From NCBI RefSeq assembly GCF_025698545.1, contig NC_068569.1, forward strand, positions 9,114,001 through 9,178,000: DNA of 64,000 nt, written 5' to 3'. Shown piece after piece: positions 12,989 to 25,876 of the stretch. How positions within the stretch are numbered: the stretch's first letter is position 1; every line of letters begins with the position of its first letter. The position numbers and the translations under genes were made by a program. Under the pieces are notes generated by a model, which saw only the letters and a program-made list of their open reading frames with translations, was not told the DNA's origin and searched no databases. Source of the DNA: Gossypium raimondii (lineage: Eukaryota; Streptophyta; Magnoliopsida; Malvales; Malvaceae).

Positions 12989-15900
12989 TTGAAGAATCCC
13001 CCAACATTTTGTTCCTAGTTCAACCTCTGAACCGAAGTTTCTTTCCTAGTTAAAAAAAAATTGACCATTTTTTGTAAGAAAGTGACAAGCTATGTAAACA
13101 AGCTTAGATAATGATGCTTAAGGTTTTTAAGAATCATAGCTTGAATCCTAATTCTACGTACTCCATTTATTACTAAGGTAGCATTTGGTGTTTTCACATA
13201 TTATAATTCTAATGGAATGTGATTTTTGGAATATAAGTACTTATTAGGAAGGTATTGATTAAAATCCTAAGAAAGTTAGTTTATTAAGAATGCAATAATA
13301 ATTTATGAATTTACCCATATTAAATAAAAGATAATATTCATGGATTTAATTATTCTTACCAAATATTTGAATTAAATATTTAATAATAAATTTTAATTGT
13401 TATTTTTAATTTTCTTAATTTTAATTAAAAGGAAAATTGTCTTAAATGTATCCTACATATATTTTCTAAATGTAAGTAATATATATATAAAACTTGGAAA
13501 ATTTATGCATATATAATACTTATGAAGAACTCATTGAAGTAATAGAGAAAATGAAGTAGTAAGACAAAGGTATCCTAAACCAATATAAAAGTTAATATTA
13601 TCTTAATATTTTTTAACTTTCCAATTTCTTACATTTTATAATGAGAATTACATTGCTATATTTGTAACAAAAAAAAGAAATTTTTTAAATAAAGTAAATA
13701 AAATTTGACATTCCAAATATTAAAATCACTTTTTTACTCATTAAATTATTAAGAAAATGACCATTTTCTAAAATTGGGTTAGTTTAAATTGGATTAATTT
13801 ATTCCTTTCCAAGTCAATGAATTCAACTCCCACTTTGCTAAGCAGTCACCATTCTTCCCATGCAGAAGTAATCGCCATCCATGCTCAAACTATTATTTTA
13901 ATAGTTTTATTTAAATTTAATCATAATATATAATATTAATATTAATATTAAAATATTGTTTTAATAGTGATAACGAACTATTGCTATCCATGAACAATAA
14001 AATTCTAAAAATTTCCATTCACAGCCCAACCCATCCTCCTGACCACATATATCGCTACCGACAACCATAAACCAACGACCTTATGAAAACCAATTCAACA
14101 AATAAAACGACGCAACACCCCAACAACTAGGCAACGTTGCTTGCAATTTGCATGCCTCACAACTTACAAAAGCAAAAACGCAGAACCATACTTTGAAAAT
14201 AAATAAAAAGCACGGCCAAAATTAAATACATGGCTCAGGCTTGGCAACAGCTACCAAATTACAACACTGATGTTTCCTTTTCTTTAATTAATTCACATGC
14301 CCAAATGCTTCTCCCCTAATTTCCTTTTTTTTCACTTTAATTATTGTCAATCAAGTTTCTTAGCCATCAAACGTGATACACCAATAAATTAGATATATTG
14401 TATTTAATGTCGATTTTATACGTTCCTTTTTCTTTCTTTCTTTTTTAAAAATTAAATTAAATTCATGAGTGGAGATTAAGTTTACAGTTTCCTGTTTATA
14501 GCACATCGTTAGTTTCAGTTTCTTTAGTTACTCTTCACATGAAAATAAAGAATGAATAATTATATTTAAGAAATACATAAGGTAGGTAAAAAGAATGTCC
14601 ATATCAATATTAATTTTGAATAACTCAATATTGTAGCTGATGGATGGACAAACCATTAAAACGTGATAGTAAAATATGATTTGACGCAAAATATTAAACA
14701 CAATATAATATATCAATGTTTTAAATTTTATATGAATTATTAATATATATTTTGAAAGAATGAATTATCAACCCATTAGAATTTATTCAAATATAATAAA
14801 TTATGATATCTAACCTTTGTGGGCATTTAATTTAACAAGAAAAAGTAGATGTACGCTACCTATCTAAGAATTTCCATTTCATTAATTAACACCGCATGCG
14901 TAGCCTTCTCAATTTTCAACCTTCAACTCCTAACAGCAAAAATTGTTGGTTTAATTGGGCAGCTCTCATAGATGTCATTTGGTCTTTAACACATGCAACT
15001 CACCATGCATGCATGCATCACATTGCAAATCATAATTCCCTATTTTCTTACTAATGATTTTCATCTTCACGTTTTACAGACAAGGACAATGTTTGGAATC
15101 TTTTGAATGGGACCAAAATAAATATATATAATTTTAAGATCAGTCAAAGTTATAATTTTTAACTAAGCCAAAAAAAAAAAAAAACTAAATAATATCTTTT
15201 AACAATGTAGTGGAGAAGAACCCTTTAATTTTCATATATATCATACCAATAAAAGAAAAATATATCTTCAATGTATGGTTGCTACTTATTTTGCATATGT
15301 AACTAAAGGGTTTTTTTCCTCGAGGTTCTAGATGTTTTACATTTATTCTAGAAGAGTTAGTTTTACGTCTGTTCTTTAGTATTTATTTATAAATTGATAA
15401 ACTTATAATTTAATGAGCTTGTTGATTTTGATGCGAATTTACTTTATACACTACTTCATAAATCAGTTAGTTTTTATTGTATTTATTATATCGACCTGTT
15501 GATTTTTAAATATATATAACCTAGCAAGAGATATTATAACTCTCTAATTCCGTTGTGAAATTGAAAAGTCCCATTAATTAATAGTATATTAGAGAAGCTT
15601 TCAAAGTTTATTGGGATTTAGTAACTGTGATAAGTTATGTTGTTCTATAAGAAAGTAATAATAATAGTTTTAGGATCCGCCACTCTCAGCAGTAAAAGAA
15701 ATAGAAGAAAAAGATGCAAGTTTTTTTATTTATTTCGCGTTGCTAGAAAAGGATGCGCAAAACCAAAATCGATATTTTTTAAAATAAACATTTAATAGTT
15801 CTATTATAAGACGTGTAATAGATATTGAAGTTAAAATTAACCACTAATTAGTAAGATATGAAATGAAATTTAAACATGAGTACGTGACATAAAAATCTAA

Positions 15901-17571
15901 AAATAATCCTATAAAAATCAAAACGCATTTTATAGTTAAAAAAATAAAAAATACATAAATATACAAATATATCCAAGTCCATCTGAAACAAATTATTAAT
16001 GTATAAAATATTATATAAATTGATTAACTTTTACATGAAAAGAAACATATATTTTCTCTAGAATCATTACAACAAATAATGCAAAGATCCATAAAATATT
16101 TTACAAACAGGAGATTGATTGAGAAACAATATAATGATATAAACACACAATTTAGTTTTTAAATCGAATCACTTTAAGAAACTATGCAAATACAATGAAT
16201 ACAAAAATGATATGCACAACATTGTACATATCAATATGTCAAAGATTTATATAAAACAAACTAATTATGCAAAAACATTAACATAACTCAATCACAACAT
16301 AAAAACGAATCATTATGTTTTCAACACAAAAAATTTGTAATAATTTCCACTCGAACAGAATAAAACGTTAAAAACACAGTTTTCTTTTTTTTTTTTTAAA
16401 TGACTTTCACCTGAAAATACCAAAGAAGGTAATTAAGATGGTAACTTTTAAGTTGTTGTATAGATTTCGCTTTTTGAAAATACTTCGAAAGAGAAAATAC
16501 AAAAAGGAAAGACGTATTTGATATGCCACTTTCATTCTTAGTAATGAAAACCAAAATTCTTGCTCGTGAATCATGCGTCATCTATATATTTTTTCTGCAT
16601 ACAAGGAAAAATCGTGATCTTGAGTTGTGGCTATTATTTATTTATTATAAATTCCTCTCTTTTTTTTTTGAAATTATTCGAATAAACCGTATGTTTCTTT
16701 TGAAGGAAAAAAAGGTTTGATACGTTTTGGAAAACAGGAAGCAAATGACCATGAGCAACAGTCCCTAAAAGTTTGTCCCTTTTCCATTATAGTTCACTTA
16801 TAAAGATAATGCTTTACATAAATAGAAATGTCAATTAAAAAATATGATTATTAATGAAGCAGTATGTTTTCATTCATAATCCATTTATTTAATGGAAGAT
16901 TAAATTTATTAATATATAAGAAAAGCTTGAAGATAATAATAAAAATGTTGCACTAATTTATTTATGTGAACGAGTCCAGATAATATTTTTAATGAATTTT
17001 ATATTTTTAAAAATGCTGGGACAAAAATGTTAAACCAAGACTAATTTCAACCGAGGACTTAGAGGTCAAAATGTGAATTAAACACAATTTGATGCATTGT
17101 TCAACAATTCTAAATCATTTCAAATATTAAGGTTTTTTTTTTTTTTAGAAATTATCAGTTAACTCAAATTAAATCTTTAAACTGATTGTAATCAAATAAG
17201 TCTAAATATTGATAATCAACCAAAATCAAATAGTCAAAGCAAGCTAAAGTAGAAGTGCCTATCAATCTCAGTCAAAAAATAAAATTAAGAATAAAATGAT
17301 GATATTATTTATCTCGGAGAGCATAACTTCAAACCGAAGCCAAAAGAGAGTAGAGAAAAAACCGCTTCAAGACGGCCAACACATCCTTGTATCAACAGTC
17401 TCTCTCCCCTTCTATTTTTTTTCCCCTCAAACAAAGACCTTAACCTTTGTTTTTTCCTGGATCCTTTGAAATCGTTTCTCATTCTTTTTCCCCTCCCATT
17501 CTTAAGGTTTTCAGAGTGAGGGTGTGTGTTTGTTACTCTTGACCTCAGCTTTTTCTGTTTTTAGTTTTTTG
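12989..17571. other. 4.6-kb AT-rich intergenic region
   Basis: No gene recognised. Long A/T runs and short scattered reading frames only. The stretch from about 13165, after CTAAGGTAGCATTTGGTG, has the look of a MITE end, but I found no matching inverted end. Short CATGCATG runs occur near 15005. The last about 200 bp are the pyrimidine-rich leader of the AP2 gene. Confidence 0.55.
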
Positions 17572-20090
17572 ATGGCGAAAATCTCACATCAAAACCAGAA
17601 GAACGGTTCGGGTAATGAAAAAACTGCTGCACAACCTACAACCAAACTCAAGCGCACTCGTAAAACTGTTCCCCGTCACTCTCCTCCCCAACGTAGCTCC
17701 ACGTATCGAGGCGTTACTAGGTAATTATTCATACATACATACATATATATATAGTTATAAGGGATTGGTGATCTTTCTTGGCGAGTTTGTTCATTCAAGA
17801 TATACGGACAGTCTCAATTCTAATTTTATTTTGCTTTTTCTTTTCTTTTGTTTTTCTTGGCATTCTGTTTTGATTTCTCGATGGTTTCATTAATCAGGCA
17901 CCGATGGACAGGGAGATTTGAAGCTCATTTGTGGGATAAGAATTGCTGGAATGAATCGCAGAAAAAAAAAGGAAGACAAGGTAATAATAATAACTATCCT
18001 TCTTCCTCGCCCAATTTTCCTTTGGTTTTTTTTATACAATCAAACTAACAGTTCAAATTTAATTCTGTAAATTTCATGGTTGGTTTGGCTTGATGACGAG
18101 ATCGAAACTGAAATTAATGCAGTGTATTTAGGTGAGTTTTGATCACCTTGATGATCTTTCTTTTTCCCCTCACCCTGTTTAATAGACTTGTCATTGTCAA
18201 TAGCTATGTCGAAATTGTAGAATCCATTTGATTTTTGCCTGTATCAGAATTTGATGGAATTCATTCTTTTCGATGTATTGATATTTGATTAGGTGCTTAT
18301 GCGGATGAAGAAGCGGCTGCACATGCATATGACTTGGCTGCATTGAAGTACTGGGGACAAGATACTGTCCTTAATTTCCCAGTATGTTCATTTCAATGTT
18401 GGATTTTTCTTCTTATATACACAGACTTTATATGTTTCTTTTTTGGGTAAAAGATAATTCACTTTTGGCTTACTAATTCTGTTGTAGTTAGCCACTTATG
18501 AAAAGGAACTCAAGGAAATGGAGAGTCAATCAAAAGAAGAATACATTGGATCTTTGAGGAGGTAATACTTCAAAAAAAAGAAAAGTGTAAAGAATACCAT
18601 TAATCAAAACTTTATCGTTTAGAAAAAAAAACATATATATATATAAAATAATTAGAGTTTTTAATTCATTTATACATATTTTTGGTTTAATATTTAAAGG
18701 AAAAGCAGTGGATTTGCTCGTGGGGTCTCAAAATATAGAGGCGTGGCCAGGTTTGATCCTAACTCATAGAATTAGATTTAAAATTTAAATTTGTGGGGTT
18801 TATTATTATGGCCATTTAAAACTTTTTAAAAAAAAATCCACTTTGTAGGCACCACCACAATGGAAGATGGGAAGCTCGGATTGGCAGAGTATTTGGCAAC
18901 AAGTATCTCTATCTTGGGACATATGGTAAATTTTTATTAGTTAATTGCTTTCTAAATTTCCAATTAAATTAGTGGGAGGCTTTACTTTATAAAATCAGAA
19001 TACATGGTTATATGTGTGTAAAAGGAAAACGATGGGAATGAATTGTAATAAAATCCAGTTGGTTGAGATATTGTTTACCAAACTTCAACAGCCTCGCCTA
19101 CTGAGCTATTTAAGATTTGAAAAAGTCAATTCAACTAAATCTCCAACCCTCCACCCATATCTGCATGCATATTTAGTTCTCCTTTATTATATACATTAAT
19201 TAATTTAGATGGTTTTAGTTGGTTCGTGTCTTCTTTTCTAAACATTTCACATCACTCTGCAGGTTTGGTTATCAAATTTCATCATCTATACCATTTTTTT
19301 TATCCCTAAACTACTTTTACTTTTCTTTAAAACTTTCATATTTAATATAAGTTGATATGTTGTCATTCAGCTATAATTCGCCAATTGCTAAAACATCTAG
19401 TAATTATATATATTTATTAATTTATTGATGATGTGTTTTAATATAATTCACTATACTATATAGTGTAATAAATAATTATTTATTTTAAAAAATATATTAT
19501 TATGTGTCATAATTTGTTGTAATTCTTTCTATAACTTTGATATTTGTTATTTTTCAGCAACACAAGAAGAAGCAGCGATGGCTTATGACATGGCTGCCAT
19601 AGAATACAGAGGACTCAATGCGGTTACGAATTTTGACCTAAGTCGTTATATCGGTTGGTTACATCCAAATGACCAAAGTGATTCCAATAACTCTTCAAAC
19701 CCTCAACAAAACTTTAATGGTGACACCAATTCAACCCCAAGTCCTAATCATGACACGAAGTTAGAGATTTCCATCCAATCTCAAACTTACTGTACAAGTG
19801 ATACGCGACTAGACGACAGCAATAGCAATGGCAGCAGTAGCTCAGCCTCATCGGCACTAGGGCATTTGCTGAAATCATCAAAAATTAAGGAAATGTTAGA
19901 TAGGACATCGGAGGCTGCATGTCCATCAACGCCGCCCGAACCTAACGTACCTCGTCGGAGCTTTCCGGATTATATTCAAACATACTTTGATTGTCAAGAC
20001 TCTAGCAGCTACACTGAGGATGATGATATTATTTTTGGCGACCTAGATTCGTTGGCGATACCCATGTTTCATTGCGAGCTTGATGGGTAG
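17572..20090 (+). CDS. WRI3/4: AP2-type transcription factor of the WRINKLED family (WRI3/WRI4, ADAP)
   Basis: Eight exons: 17572-17720, 17898-17980, 18123-18131, 18293-18381, 18488-18561, 18700-18750, 18849-18925 and 19558-20090 (TAG), 354 residues. First AP2 domain at residues 45-110 ([20 protein letters not shown]), second at 147-204 ([20 protein letters not shown]). Exon 3 is only nine bases (TGTATTTAG) and encodes the V-Y-L of the first domain (78-80); this microexon is known from WRI1 and other AP2 genes, and VYL is needed for WRI1 function. The C-terminal half is Ser/Asn-rich with an acidic patch ([15 protein letters not shown]) that could activate transcription. WRI factors switch on fatty-acid synthesis genes; WRI3/WRI4 act mainly in floral tissue and stem, WRI4 for cuticular wax. 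WRI3 and WRI4 cannot be told apart here. Confidence 0.92.
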
Positions 20091-21541
20091 ATTTGAAAAA
20101 GAAAAAACAAGTTAAGGATTTAGTGGCAATGCATAATTAAGTTTGCAGGAAGGGAGTTTGTTTATCTGTATTGGTTCATTAAATGTAGATAAAGATAGGA
20201 GATAAAGACATTCATTTATCAAATATTTTAAATAAAAAGAATTGGCATCATGGAGCTTGAATTTTACATAATTCTTTCTGAGTTATGTAAAATTTTCATT
20301 CCTTCCGCTAGTGAGTTATCATATTTTAGTACTGTTTGAGTTTATATAAATATAAAAAGTATTATATTTTTCATTTTTATGTTATAAGAAAATAGATATC
20401 AAATATATTTTCAAATAAAAAATTATTTTTAAAAATAGAATATAAAAATTATCAAAAACTGAAACTTAAATGTTTTCTAATGATATGTGATAATTTTTCA
20501 CTGATAATATATTAAATATTAACTTTAAATATATATATATTATATTTAAGTCTAAAAAATTGCACCTATTGCATTGAAATTAAAAAATCACGGTCTAAAA
20601 AATAAAAAATTTACCATTTCAAAAAAAAATTATATAAATATTTGTGGAAGCAAAGGGGTAAAAGCTTTGGACGACAACACTTTTCTATTGATAATGGTGC
20701 GCCATACTATGCGGCGTATGCCTATATTTTCGGCTAACAACATAAAGGCTTGGACTCTCACGTACTTGAAAATTGAAAAGGTATAAAACACGAATGTATA
20801 ATTACACGAATAATACGAGGCAACTCCCCCTTTATCAAAGGAAAGAAGAATCAACTCTAATTGCTGTGAAAAGGTTAGGTTGGGATAGGGTTGTTATGCC
20901 AATTACTTACCCTTACACTAAATTAAAGGATTAGTCTATTTTTCTACAATTTTATTGTCAAGCAGTGAATGCGGATCTAAAATGCCAGACATCAAATTTA
21001 TATACGAAAAAGAAAGTGGATAACGAGTTTTGCAATTTGCAGAAGTTATGATGCTGCACATATAGCTGACATCAAACGTAGTATCTAAAACACACGTCAG
21101 ACATTTTGGAGGAGTTTGGTAAGCTTTAATTACAGGGTATTCATAGTGAGTGGTTTTGACAGGTGCAAGCTTGATTTTTTTTTATCTAAAATGTAATTTT
21201 AAGTGATAATGTGAATTTACTTACATCTATTAAACAACATATTTATAGTTTTAATATATAGTACTATTAGTATAAATAAATTATAAATAGGAAAGCTCAC
21301 AAATTTGTTATGGATATATGGGAATTAGGACATTCAAAACTGGACAGCCCTAATTCAATTTTGATTTCCTTGTTTACATATATTGACCCATCCACCTCCT
21401 CCTCTTTCATCAAACCGTCCAAAATTCTGGGGTCTTGTCTGATCTTTCTCTTAATTCTTTATCTCCAACTCTGGGGTCCAAAACCCCCCATGTTTTGAAC
21501 AAATTCATGTGCCCAAATCAAAACAGAATCCAGTTTTTGCA
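20091..21541. other. Intergenic region
   Basis: Holds the probable 3' UTR of the AP2 gene and the upstream region of the transporter pseudogene. Strongly AT-rich from 20330 to 20640. No gene or clear repeat seen. Confidence 0.5.
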
Positions 21542-22822
21542 ATGATGGAAGAACGGGAAGACAGCGAGACAAAGCCACTTCACCAGGATGCAGGAGGTAG
21601 CCATGTGAGAAGGATTAACCCCAAGAAAGGTATTCTGGAAATGATGTTAAGACCAATACAATGGTTAAGAATGTTGAGTGAAGAGTTGCATTGGAGCTTT
21701 GTGTTGGGAGTGGTGATAGTTTACGGAATCAGTTAGGGTTTTGGTGTTGGCTTGAGCAGAGTTAGCACACGGTACTACATGAAAGATGAGCAGAAGGTAC
21801 AACCCTCTCAAGCGCAGGTCTTGATTGGGATAATTCATTTTCCTTGGATTGTTTAGCCTCTTTGGGGCCTCCTTACTGATGTTGTCCCCATTCTTGGTTA
21901 CCGGAGACGGCCTTATTTAATTTTTGCTGGTAAATTATGAATAACCGAAGCCATAATTTTTCTTTTTTCCTTTTTGGTTATTTATTATTGGATTTTTTTT
22001 AATCTTCTTGTTCATGGCGTCCTGTTACCTGAATTTTAGTTTCTGATGGGTAATGGATATATCATGGAATCTTTCCAACTTCTTTTTATAATCCGGCGTA
22101 GACAAAAGAAGGAAAATAAGAGCAAAGAAAGAGTATGGAAGATAGAAAACCCGGTGTACCTTATTATATATGATCAGTGCAATTTTTTGACAGATTTATT
22201 TATGATTATTTCAGGGTTTCTTGGTGTGATCTCAATGCTAATTCTATCACTCCATAAGAATCTGCATCTTGGATTTGCCTTGTTATCCCCGGTGGCAGGA
22301 AGTGCTGGTATTGCAATTGCTGATGTGGCTATTGATGCCTGTGTCACACAACATGCTATAAGTCATACTTACCTTGCTGGTGATATGCAGAGCTTGTGTG
22401 GGATGAGCTCTTCTATTGGAGCATTGTTAGGACTCTCGCTTAGTGGCTTCTTTGTTCACCTAGTTGGAGCCAAGGTTTCCTTTCTACCCAGTATTTTATT
22501 AGTAATTGATTTGCGTTATTCTAGATTTGATGGTTTTCAGATTCTTTGAAAAATTCAATACAATTAACTGAATTGGGCATTTGATCAAACAGTTCCAATT
22601 GAATTATTAATTTTAACTAGTAAATCTTATGGTGCATTCCTAGCATTTAAGTAATAGATTTAATTAAATTATTTGGGAAATATGAAACCAAAACTCTTTG
22701 TGCCATTGAATTTCAATTACCTCCATCTTTACAATACTAAAATTATTTATAAAATTTGAGAGTAGTTGATTAATAATATAGCATCATAGAGAGGAATTCT
22801 GAATAATATTAAGGGTTGATAG

Positions 22823-25800
22823 TGTAACACTCTTAATCTGTATCCGTTGTCGAAACAGGGTTATGGAGTATTACCAGAACTTACAGAATGAGTACAGACA
22901 ATTTTATATTATTTTATCATACATGTCAGAAAACTTATCGTAAAGTCCCTTATTAGGGCCGTCGAGGCCCAAAACATACATTAGAAACAAGTCGGGACTA
23001 AATCGAAAACTTATAGAATTTTTCGCGAAATTTCAAAATTTTTCTAGGTGCAGGGGTCACACGCCCAAGTGGTTAGTGACACATCCATATCCTAGGCCGT
23101 GTGGTATATGAAATAGGTCACACGACCGTGTCCCCAGCCCATGTAACTCTCTGACTTGCAAAACATTAAGGTAAAAGGATCACACGGCCAAGCCACGCGC
23201 CCGTGTGCCAAGCCATGTGAAAAATACTAAGCATTCTGTTTTGAATTTTAAGATGCAAGGGACACACGACAAGAACACACGCCTATGTGCTAGGCCGTGT
23301 GTCACACACGGCTGAGACACGCCCGTGTCTCTTCCCGTATGGACAAAATAAGGCCATTTCTAAACCTTATTTCTCACCCATATGATCATCCACCTACACA
23401 AACATTTTAACACATCCAAAAGCCAATCCAAAACATTTAAATCATGCAAAACTCAAGTCTCATACATACCATATCACTTCATAAATCCATGTTTGTGAAT
23501 TTATCTATTTGACCATATTTACTTAATATCAAACATGAAATTAACTAATATGTTAATATACCAAAATACATTCATCATAAGCCATTCTAATAGCTATTTA
23601 CAACAAAAATATTTGTATGCCAACATTGGCTAACCGAAACCTATACATGCCATTATATATATAATTAGTATTATATTTGTACTGAAATGTGCCGATGAAT
23701 AGTGTGAGTGATCTCCGCCAAGCGTCCAATCCAACGAGCTTTCGTATTACTATAAAACAAAGGAAATAAAACTGAGTAAGCACTTAGTGCTTAGTAAGTT
23801 CGTATAACGGGAAATAAACTTACCATTCATTTGTACATTAAATAAACATACACATGCATCCCAAACAACTTGGCCATAACTTAAGCACACAATCTCATCA
23901 AACATGTTAGTTATTTATTTATTGTAAATAGCAATAACAAAGATGAGCTCATCAAATACCAAGTTCCATGTATTTCATGTATTTTTCAGATATTAATTTC
24001 ATTTTGATTTTTACTTGTCTTCATGTCAGAATTTCACTCGTTGAATCATTTGAAATCTCGGTGGATACGAGGGTAGTACACATAAAGTGTACAAATCAGA
24101 AATCCATCAATTCATGTCCGAGAGTACTCTTTAGAGCACTTAAATAGAAAGCTCTCCCTCAAGCACTATAATGGAAAGCTCATTGAGCCATGTAATGGGA
24201 AGCTTTTCCGGGATTAATAACGGGAAGCTCACAAAGAGCCTATATCGGGTAGCTTTGAAGAGTACTTAACGGGAAGCTTCGAAGAGCACTTAAGTCAGAA
24301 AGCACCGGATAGCCATATAATGGGAAGTTCAAGCGAGCACTAACAAGAAGCTCACAAAGTGTCTATAAACAGAACGCTCATAAGAGCGTGGGTGTCTACA
24401 GCATATGCAAATTACAACCAGTCGGGATGCTCCGAAGAGCATTTAACGAGAAGCTCGCAAGAACACTATAACGGGAAGCTTGAGAGGGCTTGTAACGGGA
24501 CGCTCTTTTGAGCTACGGTACGTCTGTAACATATGCAGGAACATTACCATTTCGAGAAACAGAACCTGGTATCTAATCGAGTTTCATTCATTCAAACGAG
24601 ACTTTAACATTTATTAGGTATTTCCAGATATATGATTAAATTTCATATACATGGCCAATACACAATTCACATAGAAATCATTCAAATAAATTCAAACATA
24701 TAATTGCACAATTAAGTTACACAAACTTATCTCGATTAATTGTTCGTGACTTGTAATCTACTAATTCGATACTTTTTCTTTACCACAATCTACTTCCGTA
24801 CTTGGTCTATCCGAATCTATACGGGTAAATTTAGCTCAATTTAATATAATTCGTATTCATTTCTATCCAATTCATATTTTAGGCGAAATTATCATTTTAC
24901 CCTATACTTTTAATTATTTATGATTTTGTTCCTAGGCTTGAAAGATGAAATTCATGCAATTTAATCATTATTTCAAGTCTAGATATTTTCATATATATAT
25001 CAATAATAACTCAATAATTCCATGAAATTTCAGAATTTTCCATAAATTTAACAATTTTCCAAATTAATCCCGAAAACATGATTTCATCCAAAATTTCCTT
25101 AATAAATACCTTTAAATATTCATTAAGATCTCAATTTCATCATCTAATAACTAAAATCATATGAATCCATAAATGGTAACTTCCAAAACTTTCAAAAAAT
25201 AAAAAACTAAAGAAATAGTAAGTTGGACCTAGTTGTAAAAGTCCAAAAACATAAAAATTTCAAGAAAAAAGCAAGAATTAAATTTACATGAAGCTAAAGT
25301 ATGAAAAATAAGCTTAAACCCTCTTCAATGGCTGTTTTTCAGCTGAAAATGATGATGATTTCTCTACAAATTCTAATTTCCCTTTTATTTCACCCAATTT
25401 TGAAAAAATTTACAATTTTGCCCTTATTTCACCAAATTTCCAGATTTTTTTTCTTGCTATGCCGCCTCAGCCTATTGCTTTAGGCATAATTGCTTCTCAA
25501 GTCCTTCCTTATTTAATTATTAGGTTATTTAATCACTTTAGAAAGTTTTGCACATTTTTCAATTTAGTTCTTTTTAATTAATTGACCACCGAAACATTAA
25601 AATTTTCTAAAGAAATTTTAATACTACCTTAATGATACTCCATAAATATTTATAAAAATATTTACAGCTCAATTTATAAAATCGAGGTCTCGATACCTCA
25701 TTTTCTAATTCAATTAATCTAATAAATCCTTATAAACACAAATTTACTAATTCAAAAATATTTTAAAAAACACATTTGGCTCGTAAATATTAAATAATAA

Positions 25801-25876
25801 AATTTACAAGCTCATTTACCGGATTTGGTGGTCTCGAACCACTGTTTCCGATATCACTGAAAATTGGGCTATTAGA
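22823..25876 (+). mobile_element. Solo LTR A (gypsy-like, about 3.05 kb) with 5-bp target duplication
   Basis: It starts TGTAACACTC and ends GGGCTATTAGA, a decayed form of the expected TGTTACA end. The 5 bases GATAG occur directly before (22818-22822) and after (25877-25881), a clear target duplication. Inside are CACACGGCC/CCGTGT-rich words (23050-23340) and a minisatellite around GGGAAGCTC (24130-24520). No gag-pol or second LTR is seen, so it is a solo LTR from recombination between the two ends. It lies in intron 2 of the transporter gene, in the same orientation as LTR B. Confidence 0.85.
24130..24530. repeat. Degenerate minisatellite inside LTR A
   Basis: Imperfect tandem units of about 25-35 bases around AACGGGAAGCTC...AAGAGC. 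The equivalent stretch occurs in LTR B (55460-55830), so it belongs to the LTR family and is not a separate locus. Confidence 0.7.

Noticed and set aside
22823-25876. Full-length retrotransposon
   Set aside because: No gag, protease, reverse transcriptase or integrase sequence and no second LTR; 5-bp repeats flank a single LTR. The same holds for LTRs B and C.
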